Source: Elusimicrobiota bacterium | GTDB lineage: Bacteria; Elusimicrobiota; Elusimicrobia; Elusimicrobiales; UBA9959 | DNA: 64,000 nucleotides | Direction: 5' to 3' | Assembly (NCBI GenBank): GCA_026388155.1 | Contig: JAPLKI010000025.1 | Span: 156,931-220,930, forward strand | Shown here: positions 8,059-16,421 of the stretch, piece after piece | How positions within the stretch are numbered: the first letter of the stretch is position 1 | Layout of the letters: every line of letters starts with the position of its first letter | The notes under the pieces: generated by a model | Database searches by the model: none | What the model saw: only the letters and a program-made list of their open reading frames with translations | Told to the model about the DNA's origin: nothing | Translations under genes and position numbers: made by a program

Positions 8059-9195
8059 ATGTTCAACACGGTGCAGATAATAACCTCGAGCGAAAAGAAC
8101 CGCCTGGTGCTGGCCAACATCTTCAAAAATATGGGCGCCGACGCCGTATTTTCGCTGGATTTAAACGACACCCTTTCAATTTTTGAAAAGGTCCGCCCGA
8201 AGGCCGTGTTCATGGTTGATACGGAAGACCCGTCCACCGAAATAAAACTGCGGGAACTAAGACGGGTAGCCCCCTTTTTGCCGCTGGTGGTAATGCTTAA
8301 CAACCGCAATGCCTCGCGGGCCGTGGCGCTTATGAAACTGGGAGCTTTTGACTGCGCCCAAAGCCCCTGGACGGAAGAGGAACTGCGACCCCTCTACAAA
8401 AAAACCCTGGATCTGGGCGGCACGCCGCTTGAACTTGACGGAAAAGCGCTTGGAAGGAAAAAAAACGCGCTGATCGTTTTCGCCATACTGGCGGCGCTCG
8501 CGGCCGGCATGACCGCCGGCTGGTTCTTTGCTTTCAGCAAACAGCCCCGCCCTCAGCCGGCGCCCACGGAAATACGCCTGCCCTACTCCCACCCCACTGG
8601 GGTAGCGCCCGAAGGCGGCAACGTGCTTGTGACCGACTGGTATACCCAGGCGCTATACACACACAGCGCGGCGGATTTCAGCATACAAAGCGTAACCAGC
8701 CTGCCGGAAGAGCCCCCTGCCGCCATGACCGCTTCAGCAGACGCCCTCTGGCTTCAAACCTCTTCTGGGGTGATTGAAAAAAGGCTGAAAGCCCCCGGCA
8801 TAAAACTGCTGGCGAAAATTAAGACCGGGCGCGCGGACATCGCCGGTATCTGCCACGACGGGCTTTACTTCTGGATAGCATACAACGACAACACACTTTC
8901 CAAACGCCTGCCGAACGACAGCCTTACCGAACTGGCACGATACCGGTATCCCGGCAGGCAAATAGCGGCTTTCGCCTGCGACACCCGCTTTTTATGGGCC
9001 GTAGACGAAGGTTTTAAAGCTTTGGTAAAAATGCCGCTAGACCAGCCGGAGACGCTGCTTTCAAGTTCGGAAATAACGCAATACTCCCGGAAATCGCTGA
9101 AGATAACAGGCCTGGCCTCAAAAGACGGAAAAATATGGTTTACCGCGGAAGACAACGGCGCCGGGCTGATATTTTTCGAAAATGAACCGAAGTAA
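8059..9195 (+). CDS. Pseudo-receiver, transmembrane helix and extracytoplasmic propeller-like protein
   Basis: A 378-residue protein with an unusual order of parts. Residues 1-~118 fold like a response-regulator receiver (VQIITSSEKNRLVLANIF at the start and AVFMVDTEDP at the phospho-acceptor strand). The N-terminal acidic pair is replaced by SS and the conserved Lys near the end is missing, so it is probably not phosphorylated normally. Residues ~134-155 (NALIVFAILAALAAGMTAGW) form one membrane helix. Residues ~170-378 contain repeated beta-blade-like units (GVAPEGGNVLVTDW, GICHDGLYFWIAYN, ITGLASKDGKIWFTAE), resembling NHL/SMP-30 type propellers. It is followed nine bases later by a small gene of unknown function. 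The role is unknown; it may link an outside ligand to an internal protein contact. Confidence 0.65.
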   Translation: MFNTVQIITSSEKNRLVLANIFKNMGADAVFSLDLNDTLSIFEKVRPKAVFMVDTEDPSTEIKLRELRRVAPFLPLVVMLNNRNASRAVALMKLGAFDCAQSPWTEEELRPLYKKTLDLGGTPLELDGKALGRKKNALIVFAILAALAAGMTAGWFFAFSKQPRPQPAPTEIRLPYSHPTGVAPEGGNVLVTDWYTQALYTHSAADFSIQSVTSLPEEPPAAMTASADALWLQTSSGVIEKRLKAPGIKLLAKIKTGRADIAGICHDGLYFWIAYNDNTLSKRLPNDSLTELARYRYPGRQIAAFACDTRFLWAVDEGFKALVKMPLDQPETLLSSSEITQYSRKSLKITGLASKDGKIWFTAEDNGAGLIFFENEPK

Positions 9196-9204
9196 GGCTG
9201 AAGG

Positions 9205-9699
9205 ATGAGACAGAAAATACTGGCTATTTTAGAAAGGTTGAAAACAGCGGGAACCTACGCGGCGGCGGTTTGGGGGAGGCTCCGTGATAAATTAAAAGCG
9301 GCGCAAAAAAACATACCAAAAATAAAAACTATTTTTACCCCATCCCCCCCCCCGGTCGTCAGTCCTCAGCCTTTCAACTCCCGCACAACGAATCCCGGGT
9401 ACATTCCGGTTTTGATAAAAACCTCGCTGGACCTGCCGCCGCTATGGGGCAGGCTGGTCCGGCTTTGGCCCGAGGGCGCGGAACTGATAAGCAAATTTGA
9501 AATTAAAAAAGGCAGGATAACAGCGCTGTGTTTTGAGCTTGGCGGAAATGAGTACGAGGATATACGCGCGCTTGTAACTGAAACAGCGAAAGAAACCAGC
9601 GGGTATTTTGTCTACAAGCTGGCTTTTAAAGACTCCGGTCAAATCAAGGCTCTTTCGGACGAAATTATTAAAGCGGCGGCTGCTGAAAAATCAGTATAA
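9205..9699 (+). CDS. Conserved-looking protein of unknown function
   Basis: A 164-residue protein that I do not recognise. Residues 1-40 are a basic amphipathic helix (ILAILERLKTAGTYAAAVWG). A Pro-rich linker (SPPPVVSPQP) follows, encoded by a tract with nine consecutive C residues. Residues ~70-160 form an alpha/beta domain (KTSLDLPPLWGRLVRLWPEG, ITALCFELGGNEYEDI). No signal peptide is obvious. It starts nine bases after the pseudo-receiver protein, with GAAGGATG as start context, so the two are likely one transcript. Its end overlaps the convergent NamZ gene by nine bases. Confidence 0.6.
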   Translation: MRQKILAILERLKTAGTYAAAVWGRLRDKLKAAQKNIPKIKTIFTPSPPPVVSPQPFNSRTTNPGYIPVLIKTSLDLPPLWGRLVRLWPEGAELISKFEIKKGRITALCFELGGNEYEDIRALVTETAKETSGYFVYKLAFKDSGQIKALSDEIIKAAAAEKSV

Positions 9700-10932
9700 A
9701 AGATATTTGGCTCTGTAACTCTCAAAGTCCCGGCATTGGGAGGCAAAATCGGCCAGGATCTTTTCGGCGGAATCGGTGGATTCGTAAACAGCCTTGTACA
9801 CATTGTTCCCGGCCATAAGCCTGAATTCAGCTTCCCTTACCCTGAACTCCCCGTAATATCGTTTATCGCGCATGGCGCAGACGGCCCGCACGAAAATATC
9901 CATCGGGCGCGCGGACGCCCTGTCCGTTATCTCGATCCTTATGCCGCGGCACAAGCGGCCGGCATAAGCGTCTTTTGAGGGAGTTCTGTCCTCGGCGTAA
10001 AAACGAACGCCTTCCAGACCCGAAGAGTTAAGCGTTGCGGCAAGCCTTTGCGCGTCCAGCCAGGGCGCCCCGAACCATATAAAAGGCGAATCCGTGCCCC
10101 GGCCCACCGACATGTTGGTGGACTCAAAACAGCCTATGCCGGGATACATTATGGCTGCATCCACTCCCCTGATGTTCGGGGACGGGTTTACCCAGTTGAG
10201 GCCGGTTTCGTCGTAATACATGGTCCTGTCCCAGCCCTGCAACTTTATAACTGTCAAATTGAGGTCAAGCTTGCGCAGGTCCTTGTGAAGCAGGGCCATC
10301 TCACCCGGCGTAAGGCCATGACGCACCGGCACCGGGAAATAACCTGTAAACTCCTGAACGGACGGGTCAAGCACGGGACCTTCCAAAACCGACCCGGTTA
10401 TCGGGTTCGGGCGGTCCAGAACCACAAAATCTATTTTTCGTTTAGCCGCCTCCTCCATGCACAGCGCCATGGTGGTAAGGTAGGTGTAAAATCTGGCGCC
10501 GACGTCCTGTATATCAAAAAATATAACATCTATGCCCGAGAGCATGGCCGCGGTGGGCCTGAGCGTTTTGCCGTACAGGCTGTAGATCGGCAGGCCGGTA
10601 ACGGGGTCGGTTGAATTGCCTATCTCTTCCCCGTCAGTTGCTGTGCCCCTGAAACCGTGTTCCGGGGTGAATATGGCTGTCAGCTTTACATTTCGGGAAT
10701 TAAAAAGATCGTCCACGGAACTCAAGCCCGAGCGGTCCACCCCGGTTTGATTGGTCACTATAGCGGCCCGTTTACCCTCGAACTGGGCGAAATCCTGCCG
10801 CTTCAGCACGTCGAGGCCGGTCAAAACATAGGCGTTAAGAGCGGAGGCGAAAAACAGCGGCGCAAAAAAAACCGCAATGGCTGTAAAAGCAATGTGAAAT
10901 TTATTTTCTACGGATAAAAAAACCTTTTTCAT
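9691..10932 (-). CDS. namZ: Exo-beta-N-acetylmuramidase NamZ (DUF1343)
   Basis: A 413-residue DUF1343 protein. The family member NamZ (YbbC) of Bacillus subtilis is an exo-acting N-acetylmuramidase that releases MurNAc from peptidoglycan fragments. Family signatures seen: GLDVLKRQDFAQFEGKRAAI followed by VTNQTGVD, IFTPEHGFRG, the central FFDIQDVGARFYTYLTTM, VLDRPNPI, VRHGLTPGEMALL and NVGRGTDSPF-like MSVGRGTDSPF. A hydrophobic N-terminus (residues ~10-32) acts as a signal peptide or anchor, so it works in the periplasm. It probably cooperates with the nearby amidase in wall turnover or recycling. A minus-strand TATAAT lies 18 bases upstream of the ATG. Confidence 0.9.
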   Translation of the reverse strand: MKKVFLSVENKFHIAFTAIAVFFAPLFFASALNAYVLTGLDVLKRQDFAQFEGKRAAIVTNQTGVDRSGLSSVDDLFNSRNVKLTAIFTPEHGFRGTATDGEEIGNSTDPVTGLPIYSLYGKTLRPTAAMLSGIDVIFFDIQDVGARFYTYLTTMALCMEEAAKRKIDFVVLDRPNPITGSVLEGPVLDPSVQEFTGYFPVPVRHGLTPGEMALLHKDLRKLDLNLTVIKLQGWDRTMYYDETGLNWVNPSPNIRGVDAAIMYPGIGCFESTNMSVGRGTDSPFIWFGAPWLDAQRLAATLNSSGLEGVRFYAEDRTPSKDAYAGRLCRGIRIEITDRASARPMDIFVRAVCAMRDKRYYGEFRVREAEFRLMAGNNVYKAVYESTDSAEKILADFASQCRDFESYRAKYLLY

Positions 10933-10950
10933 ACTCTGGCTCGCACAGAT

Positions 10951-10956
10951 ATTATA
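10951..10956 (-). promoter_or_regulatory. -10 box for namZ
   Basis: The minus strand reads TATAAT 18 bases before the namZ ATG. No clear -35 hexamer was found. Confidence 0.4.
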
Positions 10957-11021
10957 CCCTAATTCCGCAGTTGGCGATCCCCGGAACTCTCGCCTTCGAG
11001 ATTATGCCGGGAATCTTGTTG

Positions 11022-11027
11022 TATAAT
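11022..11027 (+). promoter_or_regulatory. -10 box for the receiver gene at 11096
   Basis: TATAAT about 69 bases before the ATG, giving a leader of roughly 60 bases with a purine-rich GGGGAAAGA ribosome-binding region. No convincing -35 was found. Confidence 0.4.
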
Positions 11028-11095
11028 AAAGCTAATCTTATGGGTTAGCGGAGTATCCATTTAACATACAAACCGGCAGGGAAAGCGGGGAAAGA

Positions 11096-11470
11096 ATGAA
11101 ACCTATCAAAATACTTGCGGTGGACGACGATGTCGCTATTCTTGACTTTTACTCTTCGCTGCTTTCGAAGGCAGGGTACCAGGTCGAGACTGCGGTAGAA
11201 GCTACGGCGGCTATCATATTGTTCAAGGAAGCCCCGTCGGACCTTCTTATCCTGGACGTAGCCATGCCGTCTGGCGGCGGGAAACAGGTATTAGAAGTGG
11301 TCAGCAGCCTTATTCAGGAAGGAGTCCCTATAGTGTTCGTTACGGGCCTCCCCGAAAAAATAGTCCCTTGGGTTTCGGGGATGACCAATGTCCGCGTATT
11401 GAAGAAGCCGGTAGATAGCGAAGAGCTCCTCTCCGTTATATCGGGTTTTCTGCCGAAAAGCGCCCAGTAG
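11096..11470 (+). CDS. Single-domain response regulator (CheY-like)
   Basis: A 124-residue stand-alone receiver domain. The acidic pocket is VDDD (residues 9-12), the phospho-acceptor is Asp54 in LLILDVAMP, the conserved Thr is in IVFVTGLP and the conserved Lys is in VLKKPVD. There is no output domain, so it should act by protein contact or in a phosphorelay. No kinase gene is adjacent; the PAS histidine kinase at 32202 is the only kinase in the window. Ribosome-binding sequence GGGGAAAGA lies just before the ATG. A short palindrome TTTTCCCC/GGGGAAAA at 11473-11490 follows the stop and may terminate transcription. Confidence 0.9.
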   Translation: MKPIKILAVDDDVAILDFYSSLLSKAGYQVETAVEATAAIILFKEAPSDLLILDVAMPSGGGKQVLEVVSSLIQEGVPIVFVTGLPEKIVPWVSGMTNVRVLKKPVDSEELLSVISGFLPKSAQ

Positions 11471-11533
11471 TCTTTTCCCCGTGGGGAAAAAACCGCAGGG
11501 AAAACGACCACAAAATTAATAATCAGGATTTAT

Positions 11534-11563
11534 TTGTTGCCGGGAAAATAATTTTTTTATAAT
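11534..11563 (+). promoter_or_regulatory. Candidate promoter TTGTTG-18-TATAAT
   Basis: -35 TTGTTG at 11534-11539, an 18-base spacer and -10 TATAAT at 11558-11563. It lies upstream of the AsmA-like gene. A second TATAAT at 11647-11652 sits only six bases before that gene's preferred ATG. Confidence 0.45.
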
Positions 11564-11658
11564 CCCGCGTATCTTACAAATATTACAATCCATTGCTCCG
11601 CGCTCTGTCAGCAGCGGCGTTTTTGCCACGACAGGCGCTTCTTATCTATAATAAAGCC

Positions 11659-12879
11659 ATGAAAACGCGGCTTTCAAAAATAATAACTGGCCTGGTTCTG
11701 CTGTTTTTTTTGAGCGGAGCATTGTTCGTTTATGTCAAATACAGCCGGTTTTCCGGTTATCTTATAAGCCGCATAAATTCGGCCGCCGGGCAGAAACTGG
11801 GCAGAGAAATACGGTTTAAAAAAATATCTTTCTCCCCGCTGAAAGGCATCATTATTGACGACGCCTGTGTTTCAAGGCGGCCCTCTTTCAAAACCGGAGA
11901 GTTTTTTTGCGCCCGGCAAACCATAATCCGCCCCGAACTGCGCGCGCTGTTGAAAAAGCAGGTTTATTTCGAAAGGATCAGTTTTACAGATCCTGTATTT
12001 AAACTGCGGGAAAACGCGGGCCGTTGGGATTTTGAGGATCTTATAGCCATGCTGCCGAAAACCACGCAGGGCCTTTATATTACCTGGAACACCAAAGAGC
12101 TGACACTTGAAAATGCCAGAGTTGAAGTGAGCATGACCACTTCCGGGCGGGATCTTGTGTTTGAAAACTCCGATCTGAAACTGCTGCATTATTCCTCGTT
12201 CGGCGGCAACTACACCGCGGAATTTAAAGGCCTGCTGAAAAGCGCCGTAGCCGGCAAGCTGTTAAGTTCCCTGATAGATATTAAAACCAGCGCGAATTTT
12301 GATTACGGAGGGCTGGCCTCGCTTAAAGGCTCCTTTAAGGCTGATGACGCCTCTTACGGCGCTATAACGCTGGCGGCGGTCAGGGCGGACTGTGAACTTT
12401 TCAATATGCGCTCAAAAGCGGGAGAAAAAAACTACTCCGCGAGACTGGAGGCGGAAAAACTTTTCATCCCGGGAAGCGAAACCTCGGCAAAGCGGACTCT
12501 GACCGGCGGCCTTGAGCTTTTTTCCGCCGTGATGGGCAAGTCTGTGCCGCGCATAGAAGATATTGAAGTCAAAGACATCAAAGCCGCTTTCAGCTTAAAA
12601 AACTCGGTAATTTCTTTGAAAAACATAGAAATAGACTCAAATTTCCTCAACCTTAAGGCGGACCTGGCCTTTGACGGAGCCGCGCGCTCTACTGAGTCGC
12701 GCCTTGAGGCGAAGAGCGGCCCGAATGAACTTAAGCTGACGGCCATTGGGCCGCTTGCCCGGCCTGAAATTACCCCGGTGTTTTCTGAAACGCTGAACAA
12801 AAAACTGGTCTCCGCGCTTAACTCGCTCAGCGAATTGTTTTTCAGTTATTTTTCATTAAATGGAGAAGCACATGCCTAA
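11659..12879 (+). CDS. AsmA-like membrane-anchored protein
   Basis: A 406-residue protein from the ATG at 11659. A TTG start at 11593 would add 22 residues, but the ATG gives a clean N-terminal membrane anchor (MKTRLSKIITGLVLLFFLSG). The rest is beta-rich and periplasmic. It opens with the AsmA/DUF748-like pattern of a short helix, then LGREIRFKKISFSPLKGIII. Later it contains repeated amphipathic strands (FLNLKADLAFDGAA). AsmA-like proteins are thought to form grooves that carry phospholipid between membranes or to affect outer-membrane assembly. A larger relative lies at 26538. Its end overlaps the start of lpd by eight bases. Confidence 0.72.
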   Translation: MKTRLSKIITGLVLLFFLSGALFVYVKYSRFSGYLISRINSAAGQKLGREIRFKKISFSPLKGIIIDDACVSRRPSFKTGEFFCARQTIIRPELRALLKKQVYFERISFTDPVFKLRENAGRWDFEDLIAMLPKTTQGLYITWNTKELTLENARVEVSMTTSGRDLVFENSDLKLLHYSSFGGNYTAEFKGLLKSAVAGKLLSSLIDIKTSANFDYGGLASLKGSFKADDASYGAITLAAVRADCELFNMRSKAGEKNYSARLEAEKLFIPGSETSAKRTLTGGLELFSAVMGKSVPRIEDIEVKDIKAAFSLKNSVISLKNIEIDSNFLNLKADLAFDGAARSTESRLEAKSGPNELKLTAIGPLARPEITPVFSETLNKKLVSALNSLSELFFSYFSLNGEAHA

Positions 12880-14236
12880 AAAAGTTATAGTCATAGGTTC
12901 CGGCCCCGGCGGCTATCCGGCGGCGCTCCGCCTGAAGGAGCTGGGAGCGGAAGTTTGCATAATCGAGTCAGGTGATTTCGGCGGAACCTGCCTTAACCGC
13001 GGCTGCATCCCCTCAAAAGCCTTCCTTGACACCGCCCACCGGGCACACGCTTTTGAAGGCCTGCGCAAATTGCTTAAGGACGGCTCAGGCGCGAACTTTT
13101 CCCCGGCCATGCTGGACTGGGAAAAGATAAAGGCCCGGCGCGCCGGGGTGGTGCTTAAACTGCGCGCTTCGCTTGAGAAACTTTTCCAGGCAAAAAAAAT
13201 AGAAATAATCCGCGGCAAAGCCGTCTTCACCGGCAAAAACGAAATTACCGTAACAACCGCGCAGAACCCAGTTAAAAAACAGTTCGACGCAGCGGTGCTG
13301 GCCGCCGGCACAAGGCCGGGCTTCCCCCCGCCTTTCCTGGAATTCAAGGAACAGCTGGCCGATTCGGATCGGATATTTGACCTGCCCCGGCTGCCGGGTT
13401 CCATTTTAATAGTGGGCGGCGGCGTAATAGGGCTTGAATTCGCCTGCTTCTTTAACGCCATGGGCGTTGAGACAAGCGTTTTGGAACTGCTTCCAGAGAT
13501 TCTTTCGGGAGAAGACCCGCAGGTGACGCGCGTCGTGCGCTCCTCTTTTGAAAAACGCGGCGTTAAGTTCCACTTCGGCAAAAAAGCCGTGAAACTTGAA
13601 ATATCCGGCGGCACAAAAATAGTGACGCTGGAAGACGGCTCGCAGCTGAAAGCGGAAGAAATATTGGTGGGCGCGGGACGCTCCGCGGACCTGTCCGGTC
13701 TGGGGCTTGAGACCATAGGCCTCAAATGGGACCGGAAGGGCGTTAAGGTGGACGAATTTATGCGCACCGCCGCGGAAAATGTTTATGCCGCGGGCGACAT
13801 CAACGGAATTTCCCCGCTTGCGCATTCAGCCAGCCGTCAGGGCGAAATAGCGGCTGAAAATATTTTCGGCGCCCAAAAAACTTTTGACGCGGACCTGGCA
13901 CCCAAATGCGTTTACGCCTGGCCGGAAGTGGGTACGGTGGGTCTGAACAGTGCTCAGGCCGGAGCCAAAGGACTTGTGGTAAAAACCTCACGGGCTTTTT
14001 TTCTGGGAGTGGGCAAAGCGGCGGCCACTGAAGAAACGGAAGGATTTGTGCAGCTGGTATTTGACGCCGCCGACGAAACCGTGCTGGGCGCCCAGATAGT
14101 AGGCGGGCCGGCAACTGAACTGATACACCTTATGGCGCTTGCGGTTAAACTTAAGCTGAAACGCGCGGATATGCGCGAAATAATTTACGCGCACCCCACA
14201 ATGGCGGAAGCCATACATGAGGCGCTCAATAAATAG
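12872..14236 (+). CDS. lpdA: Dihydrolipoyl dehydrogenase (E3)
   Basis: A 454-residue flavoprotein disulfide reductase. It re-oxidises dihydrolipoyl groups, here most likely on GcvH of the glycine cleavage system encoded about 5 kb downstream. Visible features: FAD-binding GSGPGGYPAALRLKELGAEV, redox cysteines Cys40 and Cys45 in GGTCLNRGCIPSK, the NAD-binding ILIVGGGVIGLEFA, the second FAD contact YAAGDI, and the catalytic His-Glu pair in HPTMAEAIHEA. I chose ATG 12872 because GGAGAAG lies five bases before it; the ATG at 12860 has no such site. No second E3 and no 2-oxo-acid dehydrogenase genes are present in the window. Confidence 0.93.
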   Translation: MPKKVIVIGSGPGGYPAALRLKELGAEVCIIESGDFGGTCLNRGCIPSKAFLDTAHRAHAFEGLRKLLKDGSGANFSPAMLDWEKIKARRAGVVLKLRASLEKLFQAKKIEIIRGKAVFTGKNEITVTTAQNPVKKQFDAAVLAAGTRPGFPPPFLEFKEQLADSDRIFDLPRLPGSILIVGGGVIGLEFACFFNAMGVETSVLELLPEILSGEDPQVTRVVRSSFEKRGVKFHFGKKAVKLEISGGTKIVTLEDGSQLKAEEILVGAGRSADLSGLGLETIGLKWDRKGVKVDEFMRTAAENVYAAGDINGISPLAHSASRQGEIAAENIFGAQKTFDADLAPKCVYAWPEVGTVGLNSAQAGAKGLVVKTSRAFFLGVGKAAATEETEGFVQLVFDAADETVLGAQIVGGPATELIHLMALAVKLKLKRADMREIIYAHPTMAEAIHEALNK

Positions 14237-14317
14237 AGGCGAGCGTACAGCGGATAGCGAAAAGCGTAGGGAACCCCATCCCTAAACTCTAAACCCTATC
14301 ACCTCGCCGCTATCATT
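14237..14317. repeat. Heptad inverted-repeat element (E3)
   Basis: Words such as gcgtaca/gcggata on the left face ccctaaa/ctctaaa and cgccgct words on the right. It fills the whole gap between lpdA and the exonuclease gene. Confidence 0.55.
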
Positions 14318-15097
14318 ATGTCAATAAAAATTCTTTCCTGGAATGTTAACGGGTACCGGGCGGCCCTCACTAAAGGCTTCCATAAGTTCCTTGAGACCTC
14401 AGGGGCGGATATCGTCGGTCTGCAGGAGATAAAGGCAAGGCCGGAGCAACTGGAACCGGAAGATATGGCCTTCGCGGGCTATAAGTCGGGCTGGTGCCCC
14501 GCCGAACGAAAAGGCTACAGCGGAGTGGCGGCTTTCTATAAAACCCCGCCGCTCTCCGTCTCCTGTGGCATGGGAATAGCTAAATATGATGTGGAAGGCC
14601 GCGTAATAGCGCTTGAATATCCCACTTTCCACCTACTCAACGTTTATTTTCCTAACGGCGGACAGGGCCCTGAAAGACTGGCTTACAAACTGAATTTTTA
14701 CGAAGCTTTTCTGGAATATATCGAAGCCCTGCGCAAGACCGGCAAGGCCATAATCTTCTGTGGCGATGTAAACACTGCGCACAAGGAAATAGACCTCGCG
14801 CGTCCGAAAGAGAATGAGAATAATTCCGGCTTCATGCCGGTTGAGCGCGTCTGGCTTGATAAAATAACCGCCCTGGGATGGGTGGACACTTTCCGTTCAC
14901 TGCATCCTGAGCCGGATAATTATACCTGGTGGGATTATAAAACGCGCGCCCGCGAACGCAATGTGGGCTGGCGAATAGATTACTTTTTTATCAACGAGGA
15001 AAAAAAAGGCCTCGTTAAAGACGCCTTCATACTGCCGCAAGTACAGGGTTCAGACCATTGCCCCATAGGGCTGCAACTGGAATTGCAGGAAACATAA
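14318..15097 (+). CDS. xthA: Exodeoxyribonuclease III
   Basis: A 259-residue Mg-dependent AP endonuclease/3'-exonuclease of the exonuclease III family, acting in base-excision repair. Family motifs in order: LSWNVNGYRAAL (metal-binding Asn), the Glu in VGLQEIKARPEQL, YSGVAAFYKT, FCGDVNTAHKEIDLARPK (Asp/Asn catalytic pair), WRIDYFFIN and the terminal catalytic GSDHCPIGLQL. Length is typical. The gene follows the E3 element directly and has no obvious Shine-Dalgarno sequence, so its start rests on the conserved N-terminal motif beginning four residues in. Confidence 0.95.
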   Translation: MSIKILSWNVNGYRAALTKGFHKFLETSGADIVGLQEIKARPEQLEPEDMAFAGYKSGWCPAERKGYSGVAAFYKTPPLSVSCGMGIAKYDVEGRVIALEYPTFHLLNVYFPNGGQGPERLAYKLNFYEAFLEYIEALRKTGKAIIFCGDVNTAHKEIDLARPKENENNSGFMPVERVWLDKITALGWVDTFRSLHPEPDNYTWWDYKTRARERNVGWRIDYFFINEEKKGLVKDAFILPQVQGSDHCPIGLQLELQET

Positions 15098-15148
15098 AGG
15101 CCGTTATCGTAATTTTTCCTAAAGGCCGCAGCAAGACTTATAAAAAAT

Positions 15149-15178
15149 TTGCGCCACACCCCGGATTTGGGGCATAAT
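15149..15178 (+). promoter_or_regulatory. Candidate promoter TTGCGC-18-CATAAT
   Basis: -35 TTGCGC at 15149-15154, an 18-base spacer containing the hairpin CCCCGGATTTGGGG, and -10 CATAAT at 15173-15178. It is upstream of the TPR lipoprotein gene. Confidence 0.4.
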
Positions 15179-15209
15179 ATTCACAAGGTTAGGCGGACCA
15201 GTCCCTAAA

Positions 15210-15235
15210 ATGTCAAAATTCAAGACCTGACCCCG
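15210..15235. repeat. Short motif resembling RAYT-associated repeats
   Basis: The stretch around TTCAAGACCTGACCCC is like sequences that flank REP-associated tyrosine transposase genes in many bacteria. No transposase is present here. The likeness rests on memory and needs a search. Confidence 0.3.
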
Positions 15236-15256
15236 GACTGGACCCAGGACTGCACA

Positions 15257-16399
15257 ATGATCAAAACAAGATATCTCGCCGGCCTCATCCCGGTCCTCTT
15301 TTTTATCTGCGGATGCTCCGATGATTTCGACGTTGCCGCCAGGCAGGCGAAAGAAGGGGCGAACAAAATAGCGATACATTCCTATAAAGCGTATCTGGCA
15401 AAAAATCCGACCGATCAACAGAAAGCGGCGGCGGCACATTACGAGATCGGTGTATTATTCGCCAAAGACAATAAAAAAGAAGAGGCTTTGCTTTCATTTA
15501 AAGAAGCGATAAAGGCCGGGTATCCCGCCGCCGAGGTAAGGAGTGCGCTTAAAGGACTGGCGGGAGACATTGCAAGTCCCAACATGGAGGCGACACGATA
15601 TGTTTTGAATCAAGTCCGCGGGGTGAACAAGGATTTCATGGAATATGCGGATGCGCAGCTTTTAAAAATAAAAGATCTTGAAACCACGGCCTTGAGCCTG
15701 GTGTCCGCCGCGAGAGAGAATCTGAACAAAATGCAGTATGACCTGGCCAGAGAGAACCTGGCCAAAGCCCGGACTTTAGTTCCGGGGATCAGTCTGCCGG
15801 GCGTAGGGGATATTCAGAACGAACTATCCCTCAAGGAACCCGCTTATGCTTATGAACAGGACCTGAAGGATGTGTCTTATGTTTTTGATGGGACAAGAAC
15901 TTTCGGTACCGGACCGAACTTCAATAGCGCGGCGTATAAAAAATATAAAAAGCTGGAGCAGGAGGATGCCGATAAGCGGAAAGAGATCGATGACGCGATC
16001 CAGAATAAAGCGTTAGGGGCCACTGAGTCGGAACGCGAACAAAACGAAACCACGCCGGGGCGCCGCTACCAGGACCTCCTTAATATGAGATTTGCGCTTA
16101 GATTCAAGGCGGCTTTGCCTGTGTATGATCTTAATCGGCACGGATATGACCTAAGCGGCCAATACGAAGCCGGGCTGTGTCATTTTTTTGAACTGAAGCT
16201 TCCGGTCATCGAGATCGCTGAAAACCGGGCGGAAAAGCTTTTAAACGCGAAGACGCCCGTTCAAGTGGAAATAGTTTTTAACGTGTTCCCCCAAAATGTC
16301 AACAGAAACATCGGCAATGAAGCATTGGTGACAAGTTGTAAAGTCATCAACGCCCAAGCCTCCCTGGACGGAAAAACAGTTTATTTTTCAAAAAAATAG
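15257..16399 (+). CDS. TPR-like lipoprotein of unknown function
   Basis: A 380-residue exported lipoprotein. The N-terminus (MIKTRYLAGLIPVLFFICGC) is a signal sequence with a lipobox-like ICGC at Cys20. Residues ~30-110 contain helical repeats resembling TPR units (AHYEIGVLFAKDNKKEEALL, FKEAIKAGYP). The middle is a helical, charged region; the C-terminal ~90 residues are beta-rich (VQVEIVFNVFPQN, ASLDGKTVYFSKK). I do not recognise the whole architecture. It is presumably anchored to a membrane on the periplasmic side and may act as a scaffold in envelope assembly. It converges with the gene at 16422. Confidence 0.65.
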   Translation: MIKTRYLAGLIPVLFFICGCSDDFDVAARQAKEGANKIAIHSYKAYLAKNPTDQQKAAAAHYEIGVLFAKDNKKEEALLSFKEAIKAGYPAAEVRSALKGLAGDIASPNMEATRYVLNQVRGVNKDFMEYADAQLLKIKDLETTALSLVSAARENLNKMQYDLARENLAKARTLVPGISLPGVGDIQNELSLKEPAYAYEQDLKDVSYVFDGTRTFGTGPNFNSAAYKKYKKLEQEDADKRKEIDDAIQNKALGATESEREQNETTPGRRYQDLLNMRFALRFKAALPVYDLNRHGYDLSGQYEAGLCHFFELKLPVIEIAENRAEKLLNAKTPVQVEIVFNVFPQNVNRNIGNEALVTSCKVINAQASLDGKTVYFSKK

Positions 16400-16421
16400 G
16401 GAGACCGCAGGTGCGGCATCC

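Noticed and set aside
12913..13767. Long minus-strand open frame (284 codons) opposite lpdA
   Set aside because: It is the Ser/Arg/Pro-rich shadow of a clearly conserved gene with intact motifs on the plus strand.
15119..15439. Minus-strand frame overlapping the lipoprotein gene start
   Set aside because: No signal or family; the plus-strand gene has a lipobox and better coding features.
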